From an uncultured Pseudodesulfovibrio sp. (GTDB taxonomy: Bacteria > Desulfobacterota > Desulfovibrionia > Desulfovibrionales > Desulfovibrionaceae): DNA of 6,240 bases. A program made the position numbers and the translations under genes. Location of the stretch: the NCBI GenBank assembly GCA_947259235.1, contig CAMYLL010000173.1, positions 1 to 6,240 on the forward strand. The letters are read 5' to 3'. The notes under the pieces were generated by a model. That model saw only the letters and a program-made list of their open reading frames with translations, ran no database searches and had not been told where the DNA came from. The first letter of the stretch is position 1. The number at the start of each line of letters is the position of its first letter. Positions 1 to 5,929 of this stretch are shown here, one piece after another.

Positions 1-1335
1 GCGACCTTTCGCAGTATTCCGGACGCCATCGTCACGGTGGATAGCGAGCTTCGCGTCATCACCACCAACAGCGCGGCCGGGACGCTGCTCGGCATTGACC
101 GGGAGCGGGCGGGCGGAACCGACTTTTCCGAGTTGATGCCCGGGCAGGGCAATGCCTGCCTGAGCGTGCTCAAACAGGTGTTGCGTACGAGCCGGTCCGT
201 GCACGGCTACGAGGCGGAGTCCGTGGTTCCCGGCCTGGGTGTTCGCATGGTCGAGCTCAACTGCACGCCCCTCATCGATCAGGAGAAGCGCCACTCGGGC
301 GCGGTGCTCGTCGTGCGCGACATCTCGCGCATCGCGGACCTCGAAAAAAGGCTTCAGGAGCGGCAGGGCTTCCGGGGCATCATCGGCCGCAGTTCGGCCA
401 TGCAGGATATCTACAGGCTGCTGGAACAGCTCTCATCCCTGGATTCCACGGTCATCATCCTCGGCGAATCGGGCACGGGCAAGGAGCTGGTGGCCGAGGC
501 CCTGCATTACGGCGGGTCCAGGGCGGCCAGCCCGTTGATCAAGGTCAACTGCTCCGCCCTCACCGAGAGTCTGCTTGAAAGCGAGCTCTTCGGCCATGTG
601 CGCGGCGCGTTCACCGGGGCCATCCGCGACAAGGTGGGCCGCATCCAGGCCGCCGAGGGCGGGACCCTCTTCCTGGATGAGATCGGCGACATCTCCCCCC
701 TGATCCAGCTCAAGCTCCTGCGGTTCCTGGAGCAGAAGGAATATGAACGGGTGGGCGAGTCGCGTACCTACTCGGCGGACGTGCGGATCATCGCCGCCAC
801 CAACGCCGACCTGCGTGAGATTGTCCGACAGGGGGCATTTCGGGAAGATCTCTACTATCGCTTGAACGTCATGCCCGTGTCCCTGCCTCCCCTTCGAGAG
901 CGTCAGGCGGACATTCCTCTGCTGGTGGACCACTTCCTGGAGATATTCGCCGGCCAGTTCGGCAAGACGTTCAACGCCGTTTCAGGCGAGGTGATGGACC
1001 TCTTCATGAGCTACGACTGGCACGGCAACATCCGCGAGCTGCGCCACACCCTGGAGCACGCCTGCATTCTCTCGCCCGGCGGCGAGGTGCAGCTGCGCCA
1101 CATGCGGCGGGACTTCGTGGACCAGATGTTCGGCAGCGGCAACGATCGCCCGTCCCCGGCTGCGGTCGGAACGGCGGAAACATCCCTGGCCGATCTCCCG
1201 CGCAAGGCCGGACGGCAGGAAATCCTCGCCGAGTTGGACCGCTGTTCCGGCAACAAGGCCCGGGCCGCCCGTCGGCTGGGCATCCACAGGGCGACCTTGT
1301 ATCGCAAGCTCAAGGCCTGGGGCCTGGAAGACTGA
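1..1335 (+). CDS. Sigma-54-dependent transcriptional regulator, PAS-AAA+-Fis HTH (5' partial)
   Basis: This is a bacterial enhancer-binding protein that would use ATP hydrolysis to open sigma-54 RNA polymerase complexes in the cytoplasm. The frame is open from base 1 and the sequence there already reads as PAS (ATFRSIPDAIVTVDSELRV), so the gene starts before the window; the GTG at 37 is probably internal. Counting codons from base 1, a PAS sensor covers about 1-105, followed by a short linker helix. The AAA+ domain has Walker A GESGTGKE at codons 155-162, an intact GAFTGA sigma-54 contact loop at 202-207, Walker B (GTLFLDEIGD) with D226 and E227, and an arginine-finger region near FREDLYYRLNV. 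A Fis-type helix-turn-helix (NKARAARRLGIHRATLYRKLK) ends the protein. No receiver domain is visible in the part seen, so control is probably by ligand or redox sensing through PAS rather than phosphorylation. Its target is unknown. The family call is secure. Confidence 0.93.
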   Translation, partial: ATFRSIPDAIVTVDSELRVITTNSAAGTLLGIDRERAGGTDFSELMPGQGNACLSVLKQVLRTSRSVHGYEAESVVPGLGVRMVELNCTPLIDQEKRHSGAVLVVRDISRIADLEKRLQERQGFRGIIGRSSAMQDIYRLLEQLSSLDSTVIILGESGTGKELVAEALHYGGSRAASPLIKVNCSALTESLLESELFGHVRGAFTGAIRDKVGRIQAAEGGTLFLDEIGDISPLIQLKLLRFLEQKEYERVGESRTYSADVRIIAATNADLREIVRQGAFREDLYYRLNVMPVSLPPLRERQADIPLLVDHFLEIFAGQFGKTFNAVSGEVMDLFMSYDWHGNIRELRHTLEHACILSPGGEVQLRHMRRDFVDQMFGSGNDRPSPAAVGTAETSLADLPRKAGRQEILAELDRCSGNKARAARRLGIHRATLYRKLKAWGLED

Positions 1336-1375
1336 GCCCCCCGTCTACGCGCGTTTTCCCTCCGCAAAGCCAAAG

Positions 1376-1404
1376 TTATAACAACTCTAACGTGTTGATA
1401 TGAT
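1376..1404 (+). promoter_or_regulatory. Possible sigma-70-type promoter for the thioredoxin-like gene
   Basis: TTATAA at 1376-1381 and TATGAT at 1399-1404 are separated by 17 bases. The -10 matches TATAAT at five of six positions; the -35 is poor (three of six). Transcription would begin near 1411, on top of the 13-bp dyad at 1410-1422. The local sequence is AT-richer than the flanking genes. This is a weak match that could be chance. Confidence 0.3.
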
Positions 1405-1409
1405 GCAAC

Positions 1410-1422
1410 GCACGGACCGTGC
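1410..1422. promoter_or_regulatory. Perfect 13-bp dyad, candidate operator
   Basis: GCACGGACCGTGC is a perfect inverted repeat with arms of six bases around one central base. It lies in the gap between the first regulator and the thioredoxin-like gene, where the start of transcription would fall if the 1376-1404 promoter is real. As RNA it would be only a five-pair hairpin with a three-base loop and no T tract, so an operator fits better than a terminator. Which protein would bind is unknown. Confidence 0.35.
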
Positions 1423-1509
1423 TGATAGTGTCCCGTCAGAGCCTTCTTTGTCCGGTCATTGCGGTATGGCCGAGAGGCGGCTGGTTTCGAGCCTTACGGA
1501 GATGCATGG

Positions 1510-1836
1510 ATGGTCAAGAATATCGAGCCGCAGGCATTCGACCTCGAACTGCGCGGCGGGCAGCCTTTCCTGGTTGCCTTTCTCAAGAAAAACGAGCGGT
1601 TTCGTGCTCAGCTCAGGGTCCTCAACGACGCTGAGACGCAGCACGCCGGCCGCTTGAACTGCTATCTCTATGCCGAGGACTACCTCGATACCGCCATGCA
1701 GCGGTTCATGGTCAAGGGCACGCCCACGTTTTTGCTGTTTTCCGGCGGCCGCGAGGTGGACCGCCTGATAGGGGAATCGGACAGTGAAACCCTCGACGAG
1801 TTCATCAGGGTCAGTCTCGCAAAATTCACGGCATAA
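1510..1836 (+). CDS. Thioredoxin-fold protein lacking the CxxC active site
   Basis: This is a 108-residue cytoplasmic protein with no signal peptide or membrane segment. The C-terminal half reads as thioredoxin fold: MVKGTPTFLLFSGGREVDRLIG at about residues 67-88 carries the characteristic cis-proline (P72), the following strand and the G-x-x-V turn, then a last helix. The first strand (QPFLVAFLKK, 18-27) fits the one before the active site, but where WCxxC would be there is NERFR. The only cysteine is C51, so it cannot act as a dithiol oxidoreductase; a chaperone, adaptor or degenerate role is more likely. The start at 1510 is chosen because GGAG at 1498-1501 stands eight bases before that ATG; a TTG at 1459 would extend it by 17 residues without an evident ribosome site. 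It sits alone between two sigma-54 regulators. The fold call is fairly confident; the function is unknown. Confidence 0.72.
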   Translation: MVKNIEPQAFDLELRGGQPFLVAFLKKNERFRAQLRVLNDAETQHAGRLNCYLYAEDYLDTAMQRFMVKGTPTFLLFSGGREVDRLIGESDSETLDEFIRVSLAKFTA

Positions 1837-1881
1837 CAGGCTGTGTCGGTCCGGGCGGCTTTATTCCTGCGCGCGGTACTG

Positions 1882-1900
1882 GTGCGCAATTTTAGTGCAC
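1882..1900. repeat. Imperfect inverted repeat, candidate operator
   Basis: GTGCGC at 1882-1887 and GTGCAC at 1895-1900 form an inverted repeat with one mismatch around the seven-base AT spacer AATTTTA. It lies about 100 bases before the second regulator gene, beside the CATCAA/TTGATG dyad. Its spacing fits a dimeric DNA-binding protein, but nothing identifies which one. Confidence 0.28.
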
Positions 1901-1901
1901 A

Positions 1902-1925
1902 CATCAACTGGCGTATTTTGATGCA
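1902..1925. promoter_or_regulatory. CATCAA-N10-TTGATG dyad with shared 10-mer, candidate regulator site
   Basis: CATCAA (1902-1907) and TTGATG (1918-1923) form a six-base inverted repeat separated by ten bases. The right arm is part of TTTTGATGCA (1916-1925), which recurs exactly, in the opposite orientation, at 3372-3381 before the sigma-54 promoter of the NifX-tmc cluster. A site of this size suits the Fis-type HTH of an enhancer-binding protein, so autoregulation by the downstream regulator is possible. This is inference from two occurrences. Confidence 0.33.
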
Positions 1926-1999
1926 GTCTGTTACAGGTGGTCCATGAGCATGTGCCCGGCCGTGGTGGTTGGCAGGTTCATTATGGAGTATGTGTGGCG

Positions 2000-3352
2000 A
2001 TGCGCACCGGGCTGCCCAAGAACATTCCCCTTGAATCAGTGTTGGATTCCGTTGCCGAGGGCATCTTTACGGTGGACCTTGAGTGGAACATCACGTTCTT
2101 CAATCAGGCGGCGGGCGACATCACGGGTATTCCTCCGGAGAACGCCGTGGGGCAGAAGTGCTGGGAGGTGTTTGCCTCCAGCGTCTGCGACGGCGCGTGC
2201 CCCATGCGGCCGTGCCTCAAGAGCGAACAGCCCGTGCTCAACAAATCCGGCTTCCTGCTTCGCGCGGACGGCGAGAAGATCGCCATCGGCCTGAGTTCTT
2301 CTCCTCTGCGGGACAAGGATGGCAAGGTTGTGGGTGGGGTCGAGAGCTTCCGCGACCTGACGCCCATCCAGCAGCTGATGCAGAAGGTGGAGGAGCGGTA
2401 CTCCGTGGAGGACATCCGCACCAACAATCCGCACATGATCCGTACCCTTCAGATTCTTCCGCCCATCGCCCAGTCCGGTTCCACCGTGCTGCTGCTCGGC
2501 GAATCAGGAACCGGCAAGGAGCTTTTTGCCCGGGCCATCCATACCCAGAGTCTGCGCAAGGACAAGCCCTTTGTGGCCGTCAACTGCGGCGCGCTGCCCG
2601 GCGAGCTGCTGGAGTCCGAGCTCTTCGGCTACAAGGCCGGAGCCTTCACCGATGCGCGCAAGGACAAGCCGGGCCGGGTGGAGCTGGCCCAGGGCGGCAC
2701 GCTCTTTCTCGACGAAATAGGCGACATGCCCCAGCCGCTCCAGGTCAAGCTGCTGCGCGTGCTCCAGGAAAAGGTGTTCGAGCCTCTGGGCAGCGTCAAG
2801 CCCGTGCCCGCCAACGTTCGGTTCGTGGCCGCAACCAACCGGGATCTGGAGACCATGGTCAAGCGCGGCGAGTTTCGTCAGGATCTCTTCTTCCGTCTCA
2901 ACGTGGTTCGTATGGACATTCCGCCCCTGCGGGAGCGCACCGAGGACATTCCGCTTCTGGTCAGCCACTTCATCCGGCTTCAGAACAACCTCAAGGGCAA
3001 GAACATCAGGGCCGTTTCCGAGAACGTGCACCAGATACTGTTCCGCCACGATTTTCCGGGCAATGTGCGCGAGCTTGAAAATATCATAGAGTACGCTTTC
3101 ATCCTCTGCCCCGGTGAGATGATTCATACCGAACACCTGCCGGAATACCTCAAGCCGCAGGCTCCGGAGCCCCGCGAGCCCCACTGCGTGCCGGGCATGA
3201 TCGACGCCTCGGCAGGCATGGATGATCACAAGCTCCACGCCGTGCTTGCGGCGCTGGACAAGCACAAGGGCAACAAGAGCGCGGCCGCGCGCGAGCTGGG
3301 CATCTCGCGTGACACCGTGCGCAGAATACTGCAACGGAGTGAAGCAAAATGA
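2000..3352 (+). CDS. Sigma-54-dependent transcriptional regulator, Cys-rich PAS-AAA+(GAFTDA)-Fis HTH
   Basis: This 450-residue enhancer-binding protein has no receiver domain. A PAS sensor spans about 10-122 and contains four cysteines, C54, C63, C67 and C72, in a C-x8-C-x3-C-x4-C arrangement that could bind a metal or iron-sulfur cluster or react with oxidants. The AAA+ domain follows: Walker A GESGTGKE (168-175), contact loop GAFTDA (214-219; usual GAFTGA), Walker B GTLFLDEIGD (233-242) and FRQDLFFRLNV (292-302). The Fis-type HTH is at about 424-446 (GNKSAAARELGISRDTVRRIL). Start choice: GGAG at 1985-1988 precedes GTG 1994 by five bases and ATG 2000 by eleven; both are in frame and differ by two residues. 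A GTG at 1937 would add 21 residues that do not look like PAS. The gene lies directly upstream of a sigma-54 promoter in the same orientation, so it is the obvious candidate activator of the NifX-tmc cluster. That link is inferred. Confidence 0.93.
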   Translation: MRTGLPKNIPLESVLDSVAEGIFTVDLEWNITFFNQAAGDITGIPPENAVGQKCWEVFASSVCDGACPMRPCLKSEQPVLNKSGFLLRADGEKIAIGLSSSPLRDKDGKVVGGVESFRDLTPIQQLMQKVEERYSVEDIRTNNPHMIRTLQILPPIAQSGSTVLLLGESGTGKELFARAIHTQSLRKDKPFVAVNCGALPGELLESELFGYKAGAFTDARKDKPGRVELAQGGTLFLDEIGDMPQPLQVKLLRVLQEKVFEPLGSVKPVPANVRFVAATNRDLETMVKRGEFRQDLFFRLNVVRMDIPPLRERTEDIPLLVSHFIRLQNNLKGKNIRAVSENVHQILFRHDFPGNVRELENIIEYAFILCPGEMIHTEHLPEYLKPQAPEPREPHCVPGMIDASAGMDDHKLHAVLAALDKHKGNKSAAARELGISRDTVRRILQRSEAK

Positions 3353-3370
3353 CGCAGTTCTTTGTAAAAA

Positions 3371-3393
3371 GTGCATCAAAACTCGTCGATTTT
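3371..3393. promoter_or_regulatory. Candidate enhancer (upstream activator) site for the sigma-54 promoter
   Basis: TGCATCAAAA at 3372-3381 is the exact reverse complement of TTTTGATGCA at 1916-1925 before the second regulator. It overlaps a second imperfect dyad, AAAACTCGTCGATTTT (3378-3393), centred on TCGTCGA with one mismatch. It lies about 72-82 bases upstream of the -24 element, a suitable distance for an enhancer-binding protein. The stretch from here to the promoter is AT-rich, which would ease DNA looping, although no good IHF consensus was found. Confidence 0.33.
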
Positions 3394-3452
3394 CGGTCTG
3401 GAGCCAAAGGTTGTTTTCTCTTTAGTTGTTGTAATAATAGGTCTTTTTAGTT

Positions 3453-3468
3453 TGGTACGGGCTGTGCA
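3453..3468 (+). promoter_or_regulatory. Sigma-54 (-24/-12) promoter of the NifX-tmc cluster
   Basis: TGGTACGGGCTGTGCA matches the sigma-54 consensus TGGCACG-N4-TTGCA at all but two defined positions, with the invariant GG (3454-3455) and GC (3466-3467) at the required ten-base separation. With the C at 3467 as -12, transcription would start near 3479, leaving about 50 bases of leader before ATG 3529. It is preceded by an AT-rich stretch and by a gene for a sigma-54 activator, and is followed by codirectional genes. Confidence 0.82.
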
Positions 3469-3528
3469 GACTGTCTCATGTCGCCAGCCCGCGAAAGAAC
3501 AACGGTCGTAAAACGAAACGCAGGATCT

Positions 3529-3873
3529 ATGGATATCTGTATCGCAGGCTATCAGAACCGGGTGGCGACACTGCTGGAAACAGCAACGGAATTGAGGTTG
3601 TACACGCTGGAAGACGGACGCGTCGTCCGGAGCGGAATGACGGCAATGCCCACTGCGGGCGCCGCTTCCCTGCCAGCCTACCTCAAGACCATGGGTGTCG
3701 ACATCGTCATCTGCGGCGGCCTGAGCACCGCAGTGCGAAACGGGTTCGAAGCCATGGGCATACAGATCATCCCCTGGGTCAAGGGTCCCATCGAGGCGGT
3801 GCTTGCCGCCTACCTCGAAGACCGGATGGACCAGATGATCATGCCCGGGAGGTCCGGCAAGACCGCCCGCTGA
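3529..3873 (+). CDS. NifX/NifB C-terminal-like protein (dinitrogenase iron-molybdenum cofactor family, Orp-like)
   Basis: This small protein of 114 residues is of the fold shared by NifX, the C-terminus of NifB, MTH1175-like proteins and the Desulfovibrio orange protein (Orp). The family binds or carries metal-sulfur clusters in the cytoplasm. Visible hallmarks are the first strand MDICIAG (1-7), the strand-turn VDIVICGGLSTAVRNGF (57-73), and GIQIIPWVKGPIEAVLAAYL (77-96), the family's typical end. C62 is the only cysteine, in the CGGL turn. An in-frame ATG at 3478 falls at the predicted transcription start, so ATG 3529 is preferred; AGGA at 3522-3525 is its ribosome site, close at three bases. 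It is the first gene after the sigma-54 promoter and 88 bases before tmcD. The general family is fairly secure. The cluster bound, if any, and a part in Tmc assembly or regulation are unknown. Confidence 0.8.
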   Translation: MDICIAGYQNRVATLLETATELRLYTLEDGRVVRSGMTAMPTAGAASLPAYLKTMGVDIVICGGLSTAVRNGFEAMGIQIIPWVKGPIEAVLAAYLEDRMDQMIMPGRSGKTAR

Positions 3874-3901
3874 CGATCGACCCCCACGTTGACGGAATGA
3901 A

Positions 3902-3940
3902 GCCCCCGCAAGAGGGGCGAACCGGCCGCAACCATGCGGC
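3902..3940 (+). promoter_or_regulatory. Twin RNA hairpins in the NifX-like/tmcD intergenic region
   Basis: Two stem-loops follow each other. GCCCC (3902-3906) pairs with GGGGC (3914-3918) around a seven-base loop, and GCCGCA (3925-3930) pairs perfectly with TGCGGC (3935-3940) around the loop ACCA. There is no T tract after either, so they are unlikely to be full intrinsic terminators. They end about 11 bases before the tmcD ribosome site (AAGGGGGTG, 3951-3959). They may set a processing point or protect the 5' end of the tmc message, letting tmcDCB be expressed at a different level from the NifX-like gene. Confidence 0.45.
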
Positions 3941-3961
3941 GACACAACACAAGGGGGTGCT

Positions 3962-5221
3962 ATGGGACGAATATCCTCATGGGATTGGGAGATCGGCCAG
4001 AAAACGGTCGTGGACTCCTTATCTCCTCTCCAGGAACATGAATGGCAGGAAGAGCCGTACGTCTCCCCGGACGGCGAGACCCTGGCTGCAATCGTCAAGG
4101 CTGGCGACGAAGAGTTCACGGTGCGGACCAATAACGAGGTCTGGGAATCCACCTTCGAGAAGCTCTGGTTTCTTCGTTATTCGCCTGACGGCCGTCTGAC
4201 CGTCCTGGCTCAGCAGGACATGGAATGGGCAGTGGCCATCGACGGCGAGGCCTGGGGTGACTTCAACGAGTACCAGTGGGAAACCAAGTTCAGCGCCGAC
4301 GGTTCGTCCATCGCCGCCATGACCAAGAACGACAACACCTACTGTGTCACCCTCAACGGCACGCCCTGGGACACCTATTTCGAGAACGCCAATCAGTACG
4401 CCCTGAGCGCCAACGGCACGCGTACCGCCGCCGTTGTTCAGGTCGTTTCCCTGGGACAGGCCGACATCGAGGGATTCAAGAAGGGCATCTACAGCGTGGC
4501 CGTTGACGGCAACGTCTGGGATTCCGTCTACGTCAACCTCTGGACCCCGACCTTCAGCCCCGACGCATCACGGGTCGCGGCCCAGGCCAGGGTAGGCATC
4601 TACGACTACACCATCGCCGTGGACAACAAGCCCTGGGCCAAGACCTTCAACCAGGTCTGGGAGCCGGTCTTCCATCCCGGCGGAACCTCCGTGGCCGCTC
4701 CCGTCCGTGTTGCGGGCAAGTGGGGCGTGGCCCAGGATGGCGAGATTCTCTGGACGCCCAAGTACGCTCAGTGTCTCTACCTCCAGTATCCGGCAAATGG
4801 CCAGAAGCTCTGGGCCGTGGTGGCCACCGGCTACGGAAAGTTCACCGCGTGCTGCGACAATGTGGCATGGTCCTCCACCTTCCCCATCGTCACCGACCTG
4901 GTGGTCAGCCCCGACGGCAACCGTGCAGGCATCATCGGTAGTGAACACAACAAGAACTTCCGCATCGTGGTGGACAACAACGCGTGGGCAGGCACTTATG
5001 ACATGGCCTGGCCCGTGGTCTTCTCTGCCGATAGCAAAAACTGCGCGGCCATGGTCGAGAAGGGCGGGAAGTTCCACGTCCTGATCAACGGCAAGCCCTT
5101 TGAGAAGAGCTTTGACCGTGCCTGGTCCCCGGTGTTCAGCGAGGACGGCTCCAAGGTGCTCATCAGGGCCATCGACAACAACAGCTATGTCCGCATCGTT
5201 GCGGATGTGGCCAAGTACTAG
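3962..5221 (+). CDS. tmcD: TmcD, tryptophan-rich WD40-like repeat subunit of the Tmc redox complex
   Basis: This 419-residue protein has no signal peptide or membrane segment, so it is probably on the cytoplasmic side. After a 20-residue lead it consists of about ten similar modules of 37-39 residues, ending near W61, W98, W136, W186, W225, W264, W303, W342, F380 and Y419. Each has an F/Y and often a W near its start, a turn like FSPDG or FSADG, two beta strands and an end like VDNKPW. The fourth module has a roughly 12-residue insertion. There are 20 tryptophans. This fits a beta-propeller and the tryptophan-rich, WD40-like TmcD described with the Desulfovibrio Tmc complex. It has no cofactor motif, so a scaffold role is likely. 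The ribosome site AAGGGGGTG precedes ATG 3962, and tmcC starts 12 bases after the stop. The symbol rests on this architecture together with the tmcC and tmcB neighbours. Confidence 0.8.
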   Translation: MGRISSWDWEIGQKTVVDSLSPLQEHEWQEEPYVSPDGETLAAIVKAGDEEFTVRTNNEVWESTFEKLWFLRYSPDGRLTVLAQQDMEWAVAIDGEAWGDFNEYQWETKFSADGSSIAAMTKNDNTYCVTLNGTPWDTYFENANQYALSANGTRTAAVVQVVSLGQADIEGFKKGIYSVAVDGNVWDSVYVNLWTPTFSPDASRVAAQARVGIYDYTIAVDNKPWAKTFNQVWEPVFHPGGTSVAAPVRVAGKWGVAQDGEILWTPKYAQCLYLQYPANGQKLWAVVATGYGKFTACCDNVAWSSTFPIVTDLVVSPDGNRAGIIGSEHNKNFRIVVDNNAWAGTYDMAWPVVFSADSKNCAAMVEKGGKFHVLINGKPFEKSFDRAWSPVFSEDGSKVLIRAIDNNSYVRIVADVAKY

Positions 5222-5233
5222 GGGGAGGACGAC

Positions 5234-5893
5234 ATGATAGAATTCTACACCTTCGTCAGCGGCCCCCTGGCCTGGTTCGCGTGGGCCGTGTTCATCTTCG
5301 GCGCCGTGTATCGGCTGGTGAGCATGTACAACCTGGCAAAGGCCAAGGACGGCTCGTCGCTGGCATACATGAGCCTGCCTTACAGCCTTCGCTCCATCTT
5401 CCACTGGCTCATTCCCTTCGGCACGCTGGGGTGGAAGAGCGACCCGATCATGACGATCGCCACTTTCGCTTTCCACATCTGCTTCTTCCTGGTGGCCATT
5501 TTCCTCGGCGCCCACGTGGTCGTCTGGGACACCGCCTTCGGCATCAGCCTGTGGAGCCTGCCCGCCCAGTACGGCGACATCATCAGCTTCGTGGTCATCG
5601 CGGCCTGCGCCGTGTTCGCCGCGCGCCGGTTCATGCTGCCCCACGTGCAGAACGTGACCCGGTGCAAGGACTGGTTCGCGCTGCTGCTGGTGGCCCTGCC
5701 GTTCATCACCGGCGTGCTGGCCTATCACCAGGTCGGCCCCTCCCTGCTGATGACGACCCTGCACGTGCTCTCGGGCGAGCTGCTCATCGCGCTCATCCCG
5801 TTCACCCGCCTCAGCCATGCCCTCTTCGCCGTGTTCACCCGGTCGTACATGGGTTCCGAGTTCGGCGGCGTGCGTCATGCCCGTGACTGGTAG
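5234..5893 (+). CDS. tmcC: TmcC, NarI-like membrane cytochrome b subunit of the Tmc complex
   Basis: This 219-residue integral membrane protein belongs to the respiratory nitrate reductase gamma-like group (with DsrM and HmcE). It would carry electrons across the cytoplasmic membrane between periplasmic cytochrome c3 and TmcB. Five hydrophobic segments are visible, at about 8-31, 72-97, 114-131, 147-164 and 173-200. Candidate heme b ligands are H81 and H94 in the second segment and H177 and H195 in the fifth. The 18-residue spacing of the latter pair equals that of the NarI ligands H187/H205 in E. coli, as I recall them. GGAGG at 5224-5228 lies five bases before ATG. The gene is packed between tmcD and tmcB, as in one operon. 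HmcE of the related Hmc complex is the main alternative, but no other hmc gene is in view and the TmcD-type neighbour favours Tmc. Confidence 0.82.
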   Translation: MIEFYTFVSGPLAWFAWAVFIFGAVYRLVSMYNLAKAKDGSSLAYMSLPYSLRSIFHWLIPFGTLGWKSDPIMTIATFAFHICFFLVAIFLGAHVVVWDTAFGISLWSLPAQYGDIISFVVIAACAVFAARRFMLPHVQNVTRCKDWFALLLVALPFITGVLAYHQVGPSLLMTTLHVLSGELLIALIPFTRLSHALFAVFTRSYMGSEFGGVRHARDW

Positions 5894-5929
5894 CGGCCGA
5901 CCCAACCACAGCAATACGAGGACAAAATA

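Noticed and set aside
1336..1375. Terminator after the first regulator
   Set aside because: The C run and the TTTT after GCGCG do not form a stem of useful length followed by a T tract.
1448..1463. Sigma-54-like sequence TTGTCCGGTCATTGCG before the thioredoxin-like gene
   Set aside because: The -12 half is good, but the -24 half lacks the invariant GG, so it falls short of a real site.
1909..1925. TGGCGTATTTTGATGCA as a sigma-54 promoter for the second regulator
   Set aside because: GG and GC are eleven bases apart rather than ten, and sigma-54 tolerates spacing changes poorly; a nearby GG/GC pair at 1874-1885 is one base too short.
2083..3078. 331-codon + strand frame and a 291-codon minus strand frame (2504-3379) inside the second regulator
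   Set aside because: Both overlap a gene with complete Walker A, Walker B and HTH motifs, and their translations are low-complexity Arg/Gly/Ala- or His/Val-rich.
3353..3452. IHF site between the second regulator and the sigma-54 promoter
   Set aside because: The stretch is AT-rich, but no sequence fits WATCAA-N4-TTR on either strand well enough to call.
3478..3528. ATG at 3478 as a longer start for the NifX-like protein
   Set aside because: It falls at the predicted sigma-54 transcription start, has no ribosome site, and would add 17 residues before a typical family N-terminus.
3376..4152. 258-codon minus strand frame over the sigma-54 promoter and the NifX-like gene
   Set aside because: No protein motif is visible, it overlaps the NifX-like gene and the tmcD start, and it has no evident ribosome site or promoter.
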